A stretch of DNA of 41,903 nt, taken from positions 134,770-176,672 of the forward strand of contig NZ_ML769321.1 in the NCBI RefSeq assembly GCF_009720365.1, read 5' to 3'. Below the pieces are notes generated by a model. The model had not been told where the DNA came from, ran no database searches, and saw only the letters and a program-made list of their open reading frames with translations. The stretch's first letter is position 1. Each line of letters begins with the position of its first letter. The DNA comes from Catellatospora paridis (GTDB taxonomy: Bacteria; Actinomycetota; Actinomycetes; Mycobacteriales; Micromonosporaceae). Position numbers and translations under genes: made by a program. Of the stretch, positions 7,976-16,217 are shown piece by piece.

Positions 7976-8826
7976 TGGCGTCCGGATTCGACAGCGCGCT
8001 CGGGTTCAGCGGCCGCCGCGGGCCGGTCGCGGTCGTGGCCAAGGTCGTGGTGTACACGATCGTCGTCGCGATCTTCGCCGGGCCGCTGCTGGCACTGATG
8101 GTCGGCGCGTTCACCCGGGTGCCCGACCCGACGTCGCTGTCGCTGACCTCGGGCGAGTTCACGCTCGACAACTTCACCCGCGCCTTCGATCGCGGCGTGC
8201 TGGGTTACCTCGCGAACTCGTTCATCGTGGTGGGCGGCGGGCTGCTGCTGCAGATCGCGGTGAGCGTGTCCGCCGCGTACTCGCTGGCGCGTAAGAAGTT
8301 CCCGCTGATGAAGCTGGTGTTCCTGCTCATCCTCAGCACGATGATGCTGCCCGAGGAGGTGCTGGCGATCCCGCTGTCGCTGGTGCTGTCCGAGGTCAAC
8401 CTCACCGGCTCACTGCTCGGGATGATCGTGCCGGTCGGCGCGTGGGCGTTCTCCATCCTGGTGATGACCGAGTTCATGAAGGAGATCCCGGTCGAGCTGG
8501 AGGAGGCGGCCCGCCTCGACGGGGCCGGTGACCTGCGCGTGTTCTGGTCGGTGGTGCTGCCGCTGTGCCGCCCGGCGCTCGGCGTGATCGGCATCTTCGG
8601 CTTCACCATGATCTGGGATCAGTACCTGCTCCCGCTGCTCGTCGCCACCGACGCGCAGCAGTTCACCCTCCCGCTGGCTCTGCGCACGCTGCGCTCCGAC
8701 GAGGAGGTGGGCGTCGGCGTGCTGCTGGCCGCCTCGCTGCTCGCGCTGCTGCCCAGCGTGCTGGCCTTCCTCGCCATGCAACGCCAGTTCATGCGCGGCC
8801 TCACCTCCGGCGCCGTCAAGGGCTGA
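7975..8826 (+). CDS. ABC sugar transporter permease (MalG-type)
   Basis: A 283-residue inner-membrane protein with about six helices. Its EAA loop reads PVELEEAARLDGAGDLRVFWSVVLPL. The ATG overlaps the stop of the upstream permease by one base (TGATG), indicating translational coupling. No ATP-binding subunit lies anywhere in the window. CUT1 importers of actinobacteria commonly use a shared ATPase of the MsiK type encoded elsewhere, which is the expected explanation. Confidence 0.88.
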   Translation: MASGFDSALGFSGRRGPVAVVAKVVVYTIVVAIFAGPLLALMVGAFTRVPDPTSLSLTSGEFTLDNFTRAFDRGVLGYLANSFIVVGGGLLLQIAVSVSAAYSLARKKFPLMKLVFLLILSTMMLPEEVLAIPLSLVLSEVNLTGSLLGMIVPVGAWAFSILVMTEFMKEIPVELEEAARLDGAGDLRVFWSVVLPLCRPALGVIGIFGFTMIWDQYLLPLLVATDAQQFTLPLALRTLRSDEEVGVGVLLAASLLALLPSVLAFLAMQRQFMRGLTSGAVKG

Positions 8827-8872
8827 CGCCGCCACCCGTAAGTCTGCTCAGCCACTACCGAGGAGATCCACC

Positions 8873-9796
8873 ATGCGCCTGCAGGGGCTGCTCTCGTTCC
8901 CGCTCACCCCGTTCACCAGCGACGACAAGGTGGACCTCACCGTCTTCGCCGAGCACGTCGAACGCCAGATCGCGGCCGCGCCCAGCGCGCTGTTCGTGGC
9001 CTGCGGCACCGGCGAGTTCACGGCGCTGAGCGCCGACGAGTACCGCGACGTCGTCGCCACCGCCGTGCGGGTGGCCGACGGGCGGCTGCCGATCTTCGCC
9101 GGCTGCGGCGGGGGCCCGCAGGCCGCCCGCGAGTTCGCGCAGATCGCCGCCGAGTGCGGCGCGAACGGCCTGCTGCTGCTCCCGCCGTACCTGGTCACCT
9201 CGACGCCGGCCGGGCTGGTCGAGCACGTGCGCTACGTGGCGTCGGCGACCGCGCTGCCGATCACCGTGTACCAGCGGGCCAACGCCGTGCTCGACACCGC
9301 CGCCGCGGTCGCACTGCTGGACATCCCGACCGTCGTCGGCATCAAGGACGGCCGCGGCGACGTCGACGCGATGCTGCGCCTGGTCACCGCCGTACGCCAG
9401 TCCGGGCACCCGCGCGCGCAGGAGTTCGGCTTCCTCAACGGCCTGCCTACGGCCGAGATGTCGGTGCAGGCGTACGAGGCGATCGGCGTGGAGAGCTACT
9501 CCTCGGCGGTGCTCTGCTTCGCGCCCGACATCGCCACCGCGTTCTACCGCGCGGTCCGCGCGGGGGAGAAGGCGGCCGTGTCCCGGCTGCTGGCGGAGTT
9601 CTACCTGCCGCTGGTCGCGCTGCGCGACCGGGTGCCGGGATACGCCGTCGCGCTGGTCAAGGCCGGGGCGCGGCTCGACGGGCTGGAGGTCGGGCCGGTA
9701 CGCCCGCCGCTGGTCGACCTGTCGCCCGAGCACCTGGCCGAGCTGAAGGCCATCATCGCGCGGGGCCGTGCCGCCCTGGCGCAGGTGACAGCATGA
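8873..9796 (+). CDS. 5-dehydro-4-deoxyglucarate dehydratase (DHDPS/NAL superfamily)
   Basis: A 307-residue TIM-barrel lyase. FVACGTGEFTAL at 41-52 is the carboxylate-binding loop, Tyr133 sits in ITVYQRANAVL, and Lys158 in VVGIKDGRGD is the Schiff-base lysine. LLLLPPYLV and FLNGLPTAEM are typical of KdgD-type enzymes rather than true dihydrodipicolinate synthase. The reaction dehydrates and decarboxylates 5-dehydro-4-deoxy-D-glucarate to 2,5-dioxopentanoate plus CO2 (EC 4.2.1.41). GAGGAG precedes the ATG. Its position between the importer and glucarate dehydratase fits this step. Confidence 0.85.
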   Translation: MRLQGLLSFPLTPFTSDDKVDLTVFAEHVERQIAAAPSALFVACGTGEFTALSADEYRDVVATAVRVADGRLPIFAGCGGGPQAAREFAQIAAECGANGLLLLPPYLVTSTPAGLVEHVRYVASATALPITVYQRANAVLDTAAAVALLDIPTVVGIKDGRGDVDAMLRLVTAVRQSGHPRAQEFGFLNGLPTAEMSVQAYEAIGVESYSSAVLCFAPDIATAFYRAVRAGEKAAVSRLLAEFYLPLVALRDRVPGYAVALVKAGARLDGLEVGPVRPPLVDLSPEHLAELKAIIARGRAALAQVTA

Positions 9797-9824
9797 TTCG
9801 CGTCCGGCACAACGGGGAGGCGGC

Positions 9825-11132
9825 ATGAAAAGCACCGACATCAGGATCCGCGAGGTCGTCATCACGCCGGTGGCGTTCCCGGACCCGCCGATACTCAACT
9901 CGGCCGGGGTGCACCAGCCGTGGGCGTTGCGCGCGATCGTGGAACTGCGCTGCGGCGACGGGCTGATCGGGCTGGGCGAGACCTACGGCGACGCTCCGCA
10001 CCTGGAGCTGCTGCGCAGCGCCGGGGCGACCCTGGTCGGGCTGGACCCGTTCGACACCAACGGGCTGTGGCGGCGGGTGTGCCGGGCGCTGGACGGCACG
10101 GACTCGCCCGACCGGCACGGCCTGACCGGCGGCTCCAGCCCGCAGAAGACCGCGCTGCGGGTGTTCAGCCCGTTCGAGGTGGCGTGTCTGGACTTGCAGG
10201 GGCACCTGACCGGGCGGCCGGTGGCCGACCTGCTCGGCGGGGCGGTCCGCGACCGGGTGCCGTTCTCGGCGTACCTGTTCTACAAGTGGGCCGCCCACCC
10301 GCCCGCCGACGGCCCGGCGTCGCTGGTCGGCGCGCTGCCGCCGGTCGACGACCCGTACCCGGAGGCGATCGACCCGGCCGGGATCGTCGCCCAGGCCCAC
10401 CAGTTGATCGACCAGTACGGCTTCGGCTCGATCAAGCTCAAGGGCGGGGTGTTCCCGCCCGACGAGGAGATCGCCGCGATCAGGGCGCTGCGCGAGGCGT
10501 TCCCCGGCCTGCCGCTGCGCCTGGACCCGAACGCGGCCTGGAGCGTCGAGACGTCGCTGCGCGTCGCCGAGGAGACCGACGGGCTGCTGGAATACCTGGA
10601 GGATCCGACCCCGGGCATCCCCGGCATGGCCGCCGTTGCGGCGCAGGCCCCGATGCCGTTGGCAACCAACATGTGCGTGGTCAGCCCCGACGACATCGCG
10701 CCCGGGTTCACCCAGGGCGCGGTCGGGGTGGTGCTCGCCGACCACCACTACTGGGGCGGGCTGCGCCGCAGCGCCGAACTCGCCGCGATCTGCCGCACCT
10801 GGGGCGTCGGGGTGTCCATGCACTCCAACAGCCACCTCGGCATCAGCCTGGCCGCGATGACGCAGCTCGGCGCGGCGCTGCCCGAGCTGACGTACGCCGC
10901 GGACACGCACACGCCCTGGCAGTGCGGCCTCGACGTGCTGGAGCGTCCACTGCCGATCGTCGGCGGCGCGGTGGCGCTGCCCGACGGGCCGGGACTCGGC
11001 GTCAGCCTGGACCGCGACGCGCTCGCCCGGCTGCACGAGAACTTCCTGCGCTGCGCGATCCGCGAACGCGACGACACGGCATACCGGCGGATCTTCGAGC
11101 CCGGCTACACCAAGCGGAGGCCCCGATGGTGA
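9825..11132 (+). CDS. Glucarate dehydratase family enzyme (enolase superfamily)
   Basis: A 435-residue enzyme that aligns by eye with GudD over its whole length. The base motif KLKGG gives Lys204 and Lys206. Metal ligands include Asp233 (LRLDPNAAW), the YLEDP acidic pair at 259-260, and the TNM Asn282. His333 in MHSNSH and Asp360 in AADTH match the catalytic His-Asp pair. Members dehydrate D-glucarate or L-idarate to 5-dehydro-4-deoxyglucarate (EC 4.2.1.40). The C-terminus (IFEPGYTKRRPRW) also matches GudD. Because the cluster begins with uronate dehydrogenase, the natural input may be glucarate from glucuronate; galactarate activity cannot be excluded. Confidence 0.85.
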   Translation: MKSTDIRIREVVITPVAFPDPPILNSAGVHQPWALRAIVELRCGDGLIGLGETYGDAPHLELLRSAGATLVGLDPFDTNGLWRRVCRALDGTDSPDRHGLTGGSSPQKTALRVFSPFEVACLDLQGHLTGRPVADLLGGAVRDRVPFSAYLFYKWAAHPPADGPASLVGALPPVDDPYPEAIDPAGIVAQAHQLIDQYGFGSIKLKGGVFPPDEEIAAIRALREAFPGLPLRLDPNAAWSVETSLRVAEETDGLLEYLEDPTPGIPGMAAVAAQAPMPLATNMCVVSPDDIAPGFTQGAVGVVLADHHYWGGLRRSAELAAICRTWGVGVSMHSNSHLGISLAAMTQLGAALPELTYAADTHTPWQCGLDVLERPLPIVGGAVALPDGPGLGVSLDRDALARLHENFLRCAIRERDDTAYRRIFEPGYTKRRPRW

Positions 11133-12241
11133 TCAGCGTGCACGCGTTCCCGTGGGACGTGCTCGACGACGACGGCATCGTCGACCGGTTCGCGCAGACC
11201 GGCGCGGACGCGGTGACCCTGGCCGTGTCGTACCACTCCACGCGCGCGGCCACGCCGCTGCACCCGTCGCGGCGCTTCGTCGACGCCCGCCATGCCGCGC
11301 TCTACCGGCCCGTACGCGAGCAGGCCTGGGCCGGTCGGCGGCTCGTGCCGCAGGCGCCGGACTGGACCGGCACAGCCGACGCGGCGGGGGAGGCCGCGGC
11401 GGTGCTGCGCGCAGCGGGCATACCCGTCAACGCCTGGATCGTGCTGGCGCATGACACCCGGCTCGGCCTGCTGAACCCCGACCTGACTGTGCTCAACTGC
11501 TTCGGCGAGCGGTACCCGTATGCGCTGTGCCCGGCGCAGGCAGAGGTGCGTGAGCACTGCGTGACGCTCGCGGGCGAGGCGCTGCGGGACCTGCCCGTCG
11601 ACGGGGTGTCGCTGGAGTCGTGCGGGCAGATGGGTGTGGCGCACATCGGCTGCCACGAGAAGACCGACGGGGCGTACTCCCCGCTGGTCCAGCGGGTGCT
11701 GAGCATTTGCTGCTGCACCGCCTGCACCGCGGCCTGGGCCGCGCGGGGGCTGGACCCGGACCAGGTCGTCGCAGCCTTGTGCGAGGCGGTCCGCACCGAG
11801 ACCCAGCTGCCCGAGCAGACGGCTGCGGCGCTGCTCGCGGCCCGGCAGGAGGCCACCGCGACGATGCTGGGCGAGGTGCTGGCCGAGGTGCGCCGGCACG
11901 CCCCGGTCGCGCCGGTGACCCTGCACGGCCACCCGGACTCGTGGGCGGCCGGCCCGTCACCGGGCCTCGCCCCGCAGGTGCTGCCACTGGTGGACCGGGT
12001 CCTGGTGCCGTGCTGGCCCACCGACCCGGCGACGGCCGACCTGGTGTCGGCACTGGCCGGACGTGTCATCGTGGACGCCTACGTGACCGTGCTGCCGCCG
12101 GCACAGCCCGACCGGCTGTCCACGCACGTGGCCCGGTTGCGCGAGGCCGGGGCGACCCGGCTCAGCCTGTACCACCTCGGCCTCGCCTCCGCCGCGCACC
12201 AGCCGCTGCTGGCCGCCCTGACCAAGGAGTTCCGCTCCTGA
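11126..12241 (+). CDS. Unknown protein, possible TIM-barrel glycosidase-like fold, coupled to gudD-like gene
   Basis: A 371-residue cytosolic protein that I cannot assign. It overlaps the glucarate dehydratase stop by 7 bases, so it is translationally coupled. Alternating strand-helix segments suggest a beta/alpha barrel: MVISVHAFPWDV, ADAVTLAVSYHS, IPVNAWIVLAHDT, YALCPAQAEVREHC, VDGVSLESCGQMG (Glu164), a HEK motif at 177-179, a Cys cluster SICCCTAC at 194-200 that could bind metal, VTLHGHPD, and VIVDAYVTVLPP. The ALCP...LES...HEK...CxxC arrangement recalls glycoside-hydrolase-like barrels, but no catalytic pair is certain. In this pathway it could be the missing aldarolactonase or an intracellular uronide hydrolase. 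Both are speculation. Confidence 0.75.
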   Translation: MVISVHAFPWDVLDDDGIVDRFAQTGADAVTLAVSYHSTRAATPLHPSRRFVDARHAALYRPVREQAWAGRRLVPQAPDWTGTADAAGEAAAVLRAAGIPVNAWIVLAHDTRLGLLNPDLTVLNCFGERYPYALCPAQAEVREHCVTLAGEALRDLPVDGVSLESCGQMGVAHIGCHEKTDGAYSPLVQRVLSICCCTACTAAWAARGLDPDQVVAALCEAVRTETQLPEQTAAALLAARQEATATMLGEVLAEVRRHAPVAPVTLHGHPDSWAAGPSPGLAPQVLPLVDRVLVPCWPTDPATADLVSALAGRVIVDAYVTVLPPAQPDRLSTHVARLREAGATRLSLYHLGLASAAHQPLLAALTKEFRS

Positions 12242-12247
12242 CCGCAC

Positions 12248-12281
12248 CCGCGGCCGCGCCGCTCCGGCAGCGCGGCCGCGG
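12248..12281 (+). other. Intra-operon stem-loop 1 before the aldehyde dehydrogenase gene
   Basis: A perfect 12-bp stem (12248-12259 with 12270-12281) with a 10-base loop lies directly after the stop of the unknown gene. It may partly terminate transcription or protect the upstream mRNA. Confidence 0.5.
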
Positions 12282-12301
12282 TCACTGGAACCGACGATCT
12301 C

Positions 12302-12324
12302 GCCGGCCGCCGACGGCGGCCGGC
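12302..12324 (+). other. Intra-operon stem-loop 2 before the aldehyde dehydrogenase gene
   Basis: GCCGGCCGCC and GGCGGCCGGC pair around a 3-base loop. It ends a few bases before the AAGGAG ribosome-binding site of the next gene, where it could influence initiation or set a lower expression level. Confidence 0.5.
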
Positions 12325-12341
12325 GACGGCAAGGAGAACAC

Positions 12342-13631
12342 ATGAACGTGTCCACCGCGGTGTCACGGGCCGTGGCGGCCGCACCGCACCTGGCCTCGCT
12401 CAGCGGCGAGCTGCGCCGCACCATGTTGCACGCGTGCGCGGACGCGCTCGCCGCGGCGGGCGGCGAGATCGTCGCGACCGCGCTGGAGGAGACCGGGCTG
12501 ACCATGGCCCGGCTGCGCGGCGAGCTGGACCGCACCACCGGTCAGCTGCGGCTGCTCGGCGACCACGCGGCCAAGCCGTGGCGGCGGGTGTCCGCCGGGG
12601 TCGCCGCGGGCGGCGGTGACGTGGTGACCGTGCCCGTCCCGGTCGGCCCGGTCGCGGTGTTCGCCGCGTCGAACTTCCCGCTCGCGTTCGGCGTGAGCGG
12701 TGGCGACACGGCGTCGGCGCTGGCCGCCGGGTGCCCGGTGGTCGTCAAGGCACACCCGGCGCAGCCGCGCACCGGCGAGCTGCTCGGGCAGATCCTCGCC
12801 CGCGCCCTGCCCGACGGTGCGTTCTCGCTGGTAGCGGGCGGGCCGGAGGTGTCGCTCGAACTGGTGCGGGCGGCCGGGATCCGGGCGGTCGGCTTCACCG
12901 GCTCGCTGACCGGCGGCCGGGCGCTGATGGACGCGGCCGCGGCCCGGCCCGACCCGATCCCGGTCTACGCGGAGATGGGTTCGCTCAACCCGGTGCTGGT
13001 GCTGCCCGGCGCGGCCGTCCCGGCGACCGTGTCGGCGCTGGCCGCCGCGGTCACCGGCTCCGCGGGACAGCTGTGCACCAAGCCGGGCCTGGTCGTGACG
13101 GGGTCCGCGGCGTTCGCCGAGGAGCTGGCGAACGCGGTCGCGGCCGTGCCGGTGCACCGGATGCTGACCGCGGGCATGGCGCAGGCGCACGAGACGTGGC
13201 AGGCGCACGCGTCGGCGGCGCATCGGGTCGTCGCGGGGGCGGGCTCGCCCGCGCCGTTCGCGGTGGTCGTGGACGTCGACGACCTGGCGGGGGAGCTGCT
13301 GGAGGAGCACTTCGGGCCTTCGGTGGTGATCGCCGTCGGGGCGGCCGAGGACGTGCCGTCGCGTTTGGAGGGCTCGCTGACAGCGTCGGTCTTCGCCGAC
13401 GAAGGTGACCGCGAGGCTGCCCGCTCGCTGCTGCCGGGTCTGTTGACGCGGGCCGGGCGCATCGTCTGGAACGGCGTGCCCACCGGTGTCGCGGTCTGCG
13501 ACGCCATGCAGCACGGCGGGCCGTGGCCGGCGACGTCGGCGTCGTGGTCCACCTCGGTCGGCACGGAGGCGGTCGAGCGATTCCGCCGTCCCGTGGCGCT
13601 GCAGGGGTTGCCGGTGGAACTGCTGCCCTAG
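12342..13631 (+). CDS. Aldehyde dehydrogenase, probable 2,5-dioxopentanoate (oxoglutarate semialdehyde) dehydrogenase
   Basis: A 429-residue NAD(P)-dependent aldehyde dehydrogenase. VFAASNFPLAFGV contains the oxyanion Asn111, VVVKAHP gives Lys136, GFTGSLTGG (184-192) is the cofactor turn, Glu211 lies in YAEMGSLNPV and the nucleophile Cys245 in GSAGQLCTKPGL. EMGSLNPV and GQLCTKPGL are typical of the oxoglutarate-semialdehyde branch. It would convert 2,5-dioxopentanoate to 2-oxoglutarate, the final pathway step. It is somewhat shorter than many family members, mainly through a compact N-terminus. AAGGAG precedes the ATG. It is the last gene of the operon before the operator at 13664-13679. Confidence 0.83.
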   Translation: MNVSTAVSRAVAAAPHLASLSGELRRTMLHACADALAAAGGEIVATALEETGLTMARLRGELDRTTGQLRLLGDHAAKPWRRVSAGVAAGGGDVVTVPVPVGPVAVFAASNFPLAFGVSGGDTASALAAGCPVVVKAHPAQPRTGELLGQILARALPDGAFSLVAGGPEVSLELVRAAGIRAVGFTGSLTGGRALMDAAAARPDPIPVYAEMGSLNPVLVLPGAAVPATVSALAAAVTGSAGQLCTKPGLVVTGSAAFAEELANAVAAVPVHRMLTAGMAQAHETWQAHASAAHRVVAGAGSPAPFAVVVDVDDLAGELLEEHFGPSVVIAVGAAEDVPSRLEGSLTASVFADEGDREAARSLLPGLLTRAGRIVWNGVPTGVAVCDAMQHGGPWPATSASWSTSVGTEAVERFRRPVALQGLPVELLP

Positions 13632-13663
13632 CTGCGAATACATATACCTGTAAGATCCACGGC

Positions 13664-13679
13664 GTCCATGTATGTGGAC
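13664..13679. promoter_or_regulatory. Putative IclR operator before the secreted beta-helix protein gene
   Basis: GTCCATGTATGTGGAC, extended to a perfect GGCGTCCA...TGGACGCC inverted repeat at 13661-13682. It matches the other two sites at 12 or more of 16 positions, depending on strand, including the GTCCA/TGGAC arms. Confidence 0.65.
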
Positions 13680-13780
13680 GCCGTGTCAATTTGTGGTTGC
13701 CTATTGACCTGCTGGATACATGTCAGCAAACTGTTCGATCACAGGAGTCCATTGGAGACCCCCATCCCCGGAGGCACCTG

Positions 13781-16138
13781 ATGTCTCGACGATCCGTCCC
13801 CACCCCGCTGCTGGCCGGTGTCACCGCGGCCCTGCTCACCACAGGGCTGCTCATGGCGGTGCCCGACCGCCCGGTGCCGACCCCGGTCGCCGCGCTGACC
13901 ACCCTCGACCTGTCCGCCGCCAACCGGCGGGCCCCGATCGCCGGTCTCTACGACTGGTCCAAGGCCGGCTACCGCGGCGGCGCGAACCTGCCCGGCGCGA
14001 GCGAGACCAACCCCGACGCCGCCTGCCAGATCACCCCCGCCGAGCTGGCCGCGACCTACGCCGTCACCCCGAACGACGGCGTCGACGACTCCACCGGCCT
14101 GCAGGCCGCCATCGACGCCGTGCGCACCGGCTGCTCCCCGGGCGCGAGCTACACCAAGCTCTCCCTGATCACCCTGCCCGCCGGCACGCTCAACGTGTCC
14201 CGGCAGCTCGCCGTCGACGCCGACTACCTGATCATCCGGGGCGCGGGCAGCGGCACCGGCGGCACGAAACTGGTGTTCCGGCCCGACGCGAACACCCGCT
14301 ATGACGCGCTCACCGACGACGGCTCGGACTGGGACGAGGACGGCATGACCTCGGGCTCGGCCAAGGGCGGCTGGATCTGGCCCGGCCGCGGCCTGTTCCG
14401 GGTGCAGTCGCGCGGCGTGCACTCCAGCTACGCGAGCGAGTACGCCGCCGCGCCGGCCAATCGCAAGGACCTGTTCGAGGGCACCGTCAACGTGCACTGG
14501 AAGGCCGGGCTCAAGCTGCGCGGCAAGACCGGCGACACCGGCTTCGCCGCCCGCATCGGCGACACCGTGGTGCACCTGGCGACCAGCGGCTCGCTGAGCG
14601 CGTTCACGGTCGGCGGGCTGGTCAACATCCGCGCCGCGAACTCGCTGAACTTCTACGCCCAGCAGGACGTGACCCCGGCCGACGGCACCCTGCAGAACAT
14701 TCACATGCGACAGCAGATCTTCACCATCACCGCCGTCGACAGCGCCAACCGCACCCTCACCCTCGACAAGCCCCTGGAGTACGACGTCCCGGTCACCTCG
14801 ACCTCCGACGGCAGCGCCGCGATCGACGGCGCCGTCTACGACTCCAAGGCGGCCCCGCTGGTGGACCCGGTGCTCGGTGTCGGCTTCGAGAACTTCGCCC
14901 TCACCCAGGACATGCCCGGCCTGAACGCCGCCGACGCGGTGCACAACTACGGCAACATGTCCCCGGCCGACGAGATGCACGGCATCGTGTTCAAGTGGGC
15001 CGCCAACTCGTGGGTGCGCGGTATCAGCGCGCAGATGACCGGGTCGCACCCGATCGTCACCGAGGAGGCGTACCACCTGCAGATCGTCGGCAACTCCCTG
15101 GACGGGTCCTGGAACAAGGGCAAGGGCGGCAACGGATACTTCCGCGGCTCGCGCGTCTGGGACTCGCTGTACGCCGGCAACACCTCGCGCAACCTGCGCC
15201 ACTTCACGTTCCAGTGGTCGTCGTCGGGCAACGTCGTCATCGGCAACGACTTCGACTCCGACATCAACCTGCACGGCGGCTGGGAGCGCAACAACCTCAT
15301 CGAGCTCAACACGGTCACGGTGCCGTACCAGCACCGCTCCGCGAGCTGCACCGCCAACTGCGGCGAGGAGGGCGGCGGCGGCACCGACGCCTCGACCTGG
15401 TTCCCGATCTGGTGGGCCGCGGGCAAGAAGGCGGTCAAGTGGTCCGGCTCCTCCGGCCCGCGCAACGTCTTCTTCAACAACACGATGTCCAAGCAGGTCA
15501 CCGCGGGCGCGGCCTACACCCCGTACTACGCCGACCACCAGCGCATCTACCAGTTCGGCTGGAACGGCACGGGATGGAAGCACCTCGACTCCGCCGGCAC
15601 CCCGATCCCGGACTGGGCGGGCCGTGAACAGCTCGACTACACCGGCGGCCATGGCGTCGACGCCACCCGCACCGACACGGCCGCCTCGCTGTTCCTCAAG
15701 TCGCTGACCGGCGCGCCGAGCCCGTCCCCGACGGCCGCCTCGCCGAGCCCGTCCGCCCCGGCCTCCCCGTCGGCCTCGCCGTCGACCGTGCCGTCGCCGT
15801 CGGTCTCGCCGTCCCGGTCGCCGAGTCCGTCGCCGTCGGCTCCCGCCGGGTGCCTCACCGTGCGCACCGTGCAGACCTCGTCATGGAGCAGCGGCTACGG
15901 CATGGACGTGTTCATCAAGAACAACTGCGCCACCGCGACGACGAGCTGGACCGTCGAGTTCGATCTGCCCACCGGCACGACGGTCAGCAGCTCCTGGAGC
16001 TCCACCCGCACCTCGACCGCCCAGCACCACAAGTTCGGCAACGTCTCCTACAACGGCGACATAGCCCCCGGCCAGGAGGAGGACTTCGGCTTCAACGCCG
16101 CCGGCACCGGCCTCCCCCTCAACATAAGCGCCCGCTGA
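13781..16138 (+). CDS. Secreted right-handed beta-helix protein with C-terminal CBM2 (putative uronic polysaccharide lyase or hydrolase)
   Basis: A 785-residue secreted protein. A signal peptide (MSRRSVPTPLLAGVTAALLTTGLLMAV) is followed by a pectate-lyase-3-like beta-helix: NDGVDDSTGLQAAIDAV is the usual entry motif, and repeated short strands follow (YHLQIVGNSLDG, NVVIGNDFDSDINLHGG, NLIELNTVTV). About residues 645-690 form a Pro/Ser linker. The C-terminal 95 residues are a CBM2 (CLTVRTVQTSSWSSGYGMDVFIKNN...). GGAGG precedes the ATG. The enzyme class is not certain. Control by the same putative operator as the uronate genes suggests it releases uronate-containing oligosaccharides from plant or algal polymer. 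Confidence 0.72.
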   Translation: MSRRSVPTPLLAGVTAALLTTGLLMAVPDRPVPTPVAALTTLDLSAANRRAPIAGLYDWSKAGYRGGANLPGASETNPDAACQITPAELAATYAVTPNDGVDDSTGLQAAIDAVRTGCSPGASYTKLSLITLPAGTLNVSRQLAVDADYLIIRGAGSGTGGTKLVFRPDANTRYDALTDDGSDWDEDGMTSGSAKGGWIWPGRGLFRVQSRGVHSSYASEYAAAPANRKDLFEGTVNVHWKAGLKLRGKTGDTGFAARIGDTVVHLATSGSLSAFTVGGLVNIRAANSLNFYAQQDVTPADGTLQNIHMRQQIFTITAVDSANRTLTLDKPLEYDVPVTSTSDGSAAIDGAVYDSKAAPLVDPVLGVGFENFALTQDMPGLNAADAVHNYGNMSPADEMHGIVFKWAANSWVRGISAQMTGSHPIVTEEAYHLQIVGNSLDGSWNKGKGGNGYFRGSRVWDSLYAGNTSRNLRHFTFQWSSSGNVVIGNDFDSDINLHGGWERNNLIELNTVTVPYQHRSASCTANCGEEGGGGTDASTWFPIWWAAGKKAVKWSGSSGPRNVFFNNTMSKQVTAGAAYTPYYADHQRIYQFGWNGTGWKHLDSAGTPIPDWAGREQLDYTGGHGVDATRTDTAASLFLKSLTGAPSPSPTAASPSPSAPASPSASPSTVPSPSVSPSRSPSPSPSAPAGCLTVRTVQTSSWSSGYGMDVFIKNNCATATTSWTVEFDLPTGTTVSSSWSSTRTSTAQHHKFGNVSYNGDIAPGQEEDFGFNAAGTGLPLNISAR

Positions 16139-16147
16139 CAGCACGAA

Positions 16148-16193
16148 GGAAGGGCACCTTCTTATCGCTCCGCGTATAAGAAGGTGCCCTTCC
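16148..16193. terminator. Terminator with AGGAAGGGCACCTTC-type stem
   Basis: A perfect 18-bp inverted repeat (16148-16165 with 16176-16193) with a 10-base loop starts 9 bases after the secreted-protein stop. It lies between convergent genes, so it may act both ways. A second copy of the same core is at 32211-32258. Confidence 0.8.
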
Positions 16194-16217
16194 AACCCCG
16201 CATGGCGGGTGGGCGGG

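Noticed and set aside
9920..11125. Long N-terminal extension in the frame of the unknown 371-aa gene
   Set aside because: The upstream part overlaps glucarate dehydratase in another frame and reads as Arg/Ala-rich nonsense; the start at 11126 begins plausible protein.
15720..15845. Tandem CCGTCG/TCGCCG repeats that could look like a CRISPR-like or microsatellite array
   Set aside because: They encode the Pro/Ser linker of the secreted beta-helix protein.
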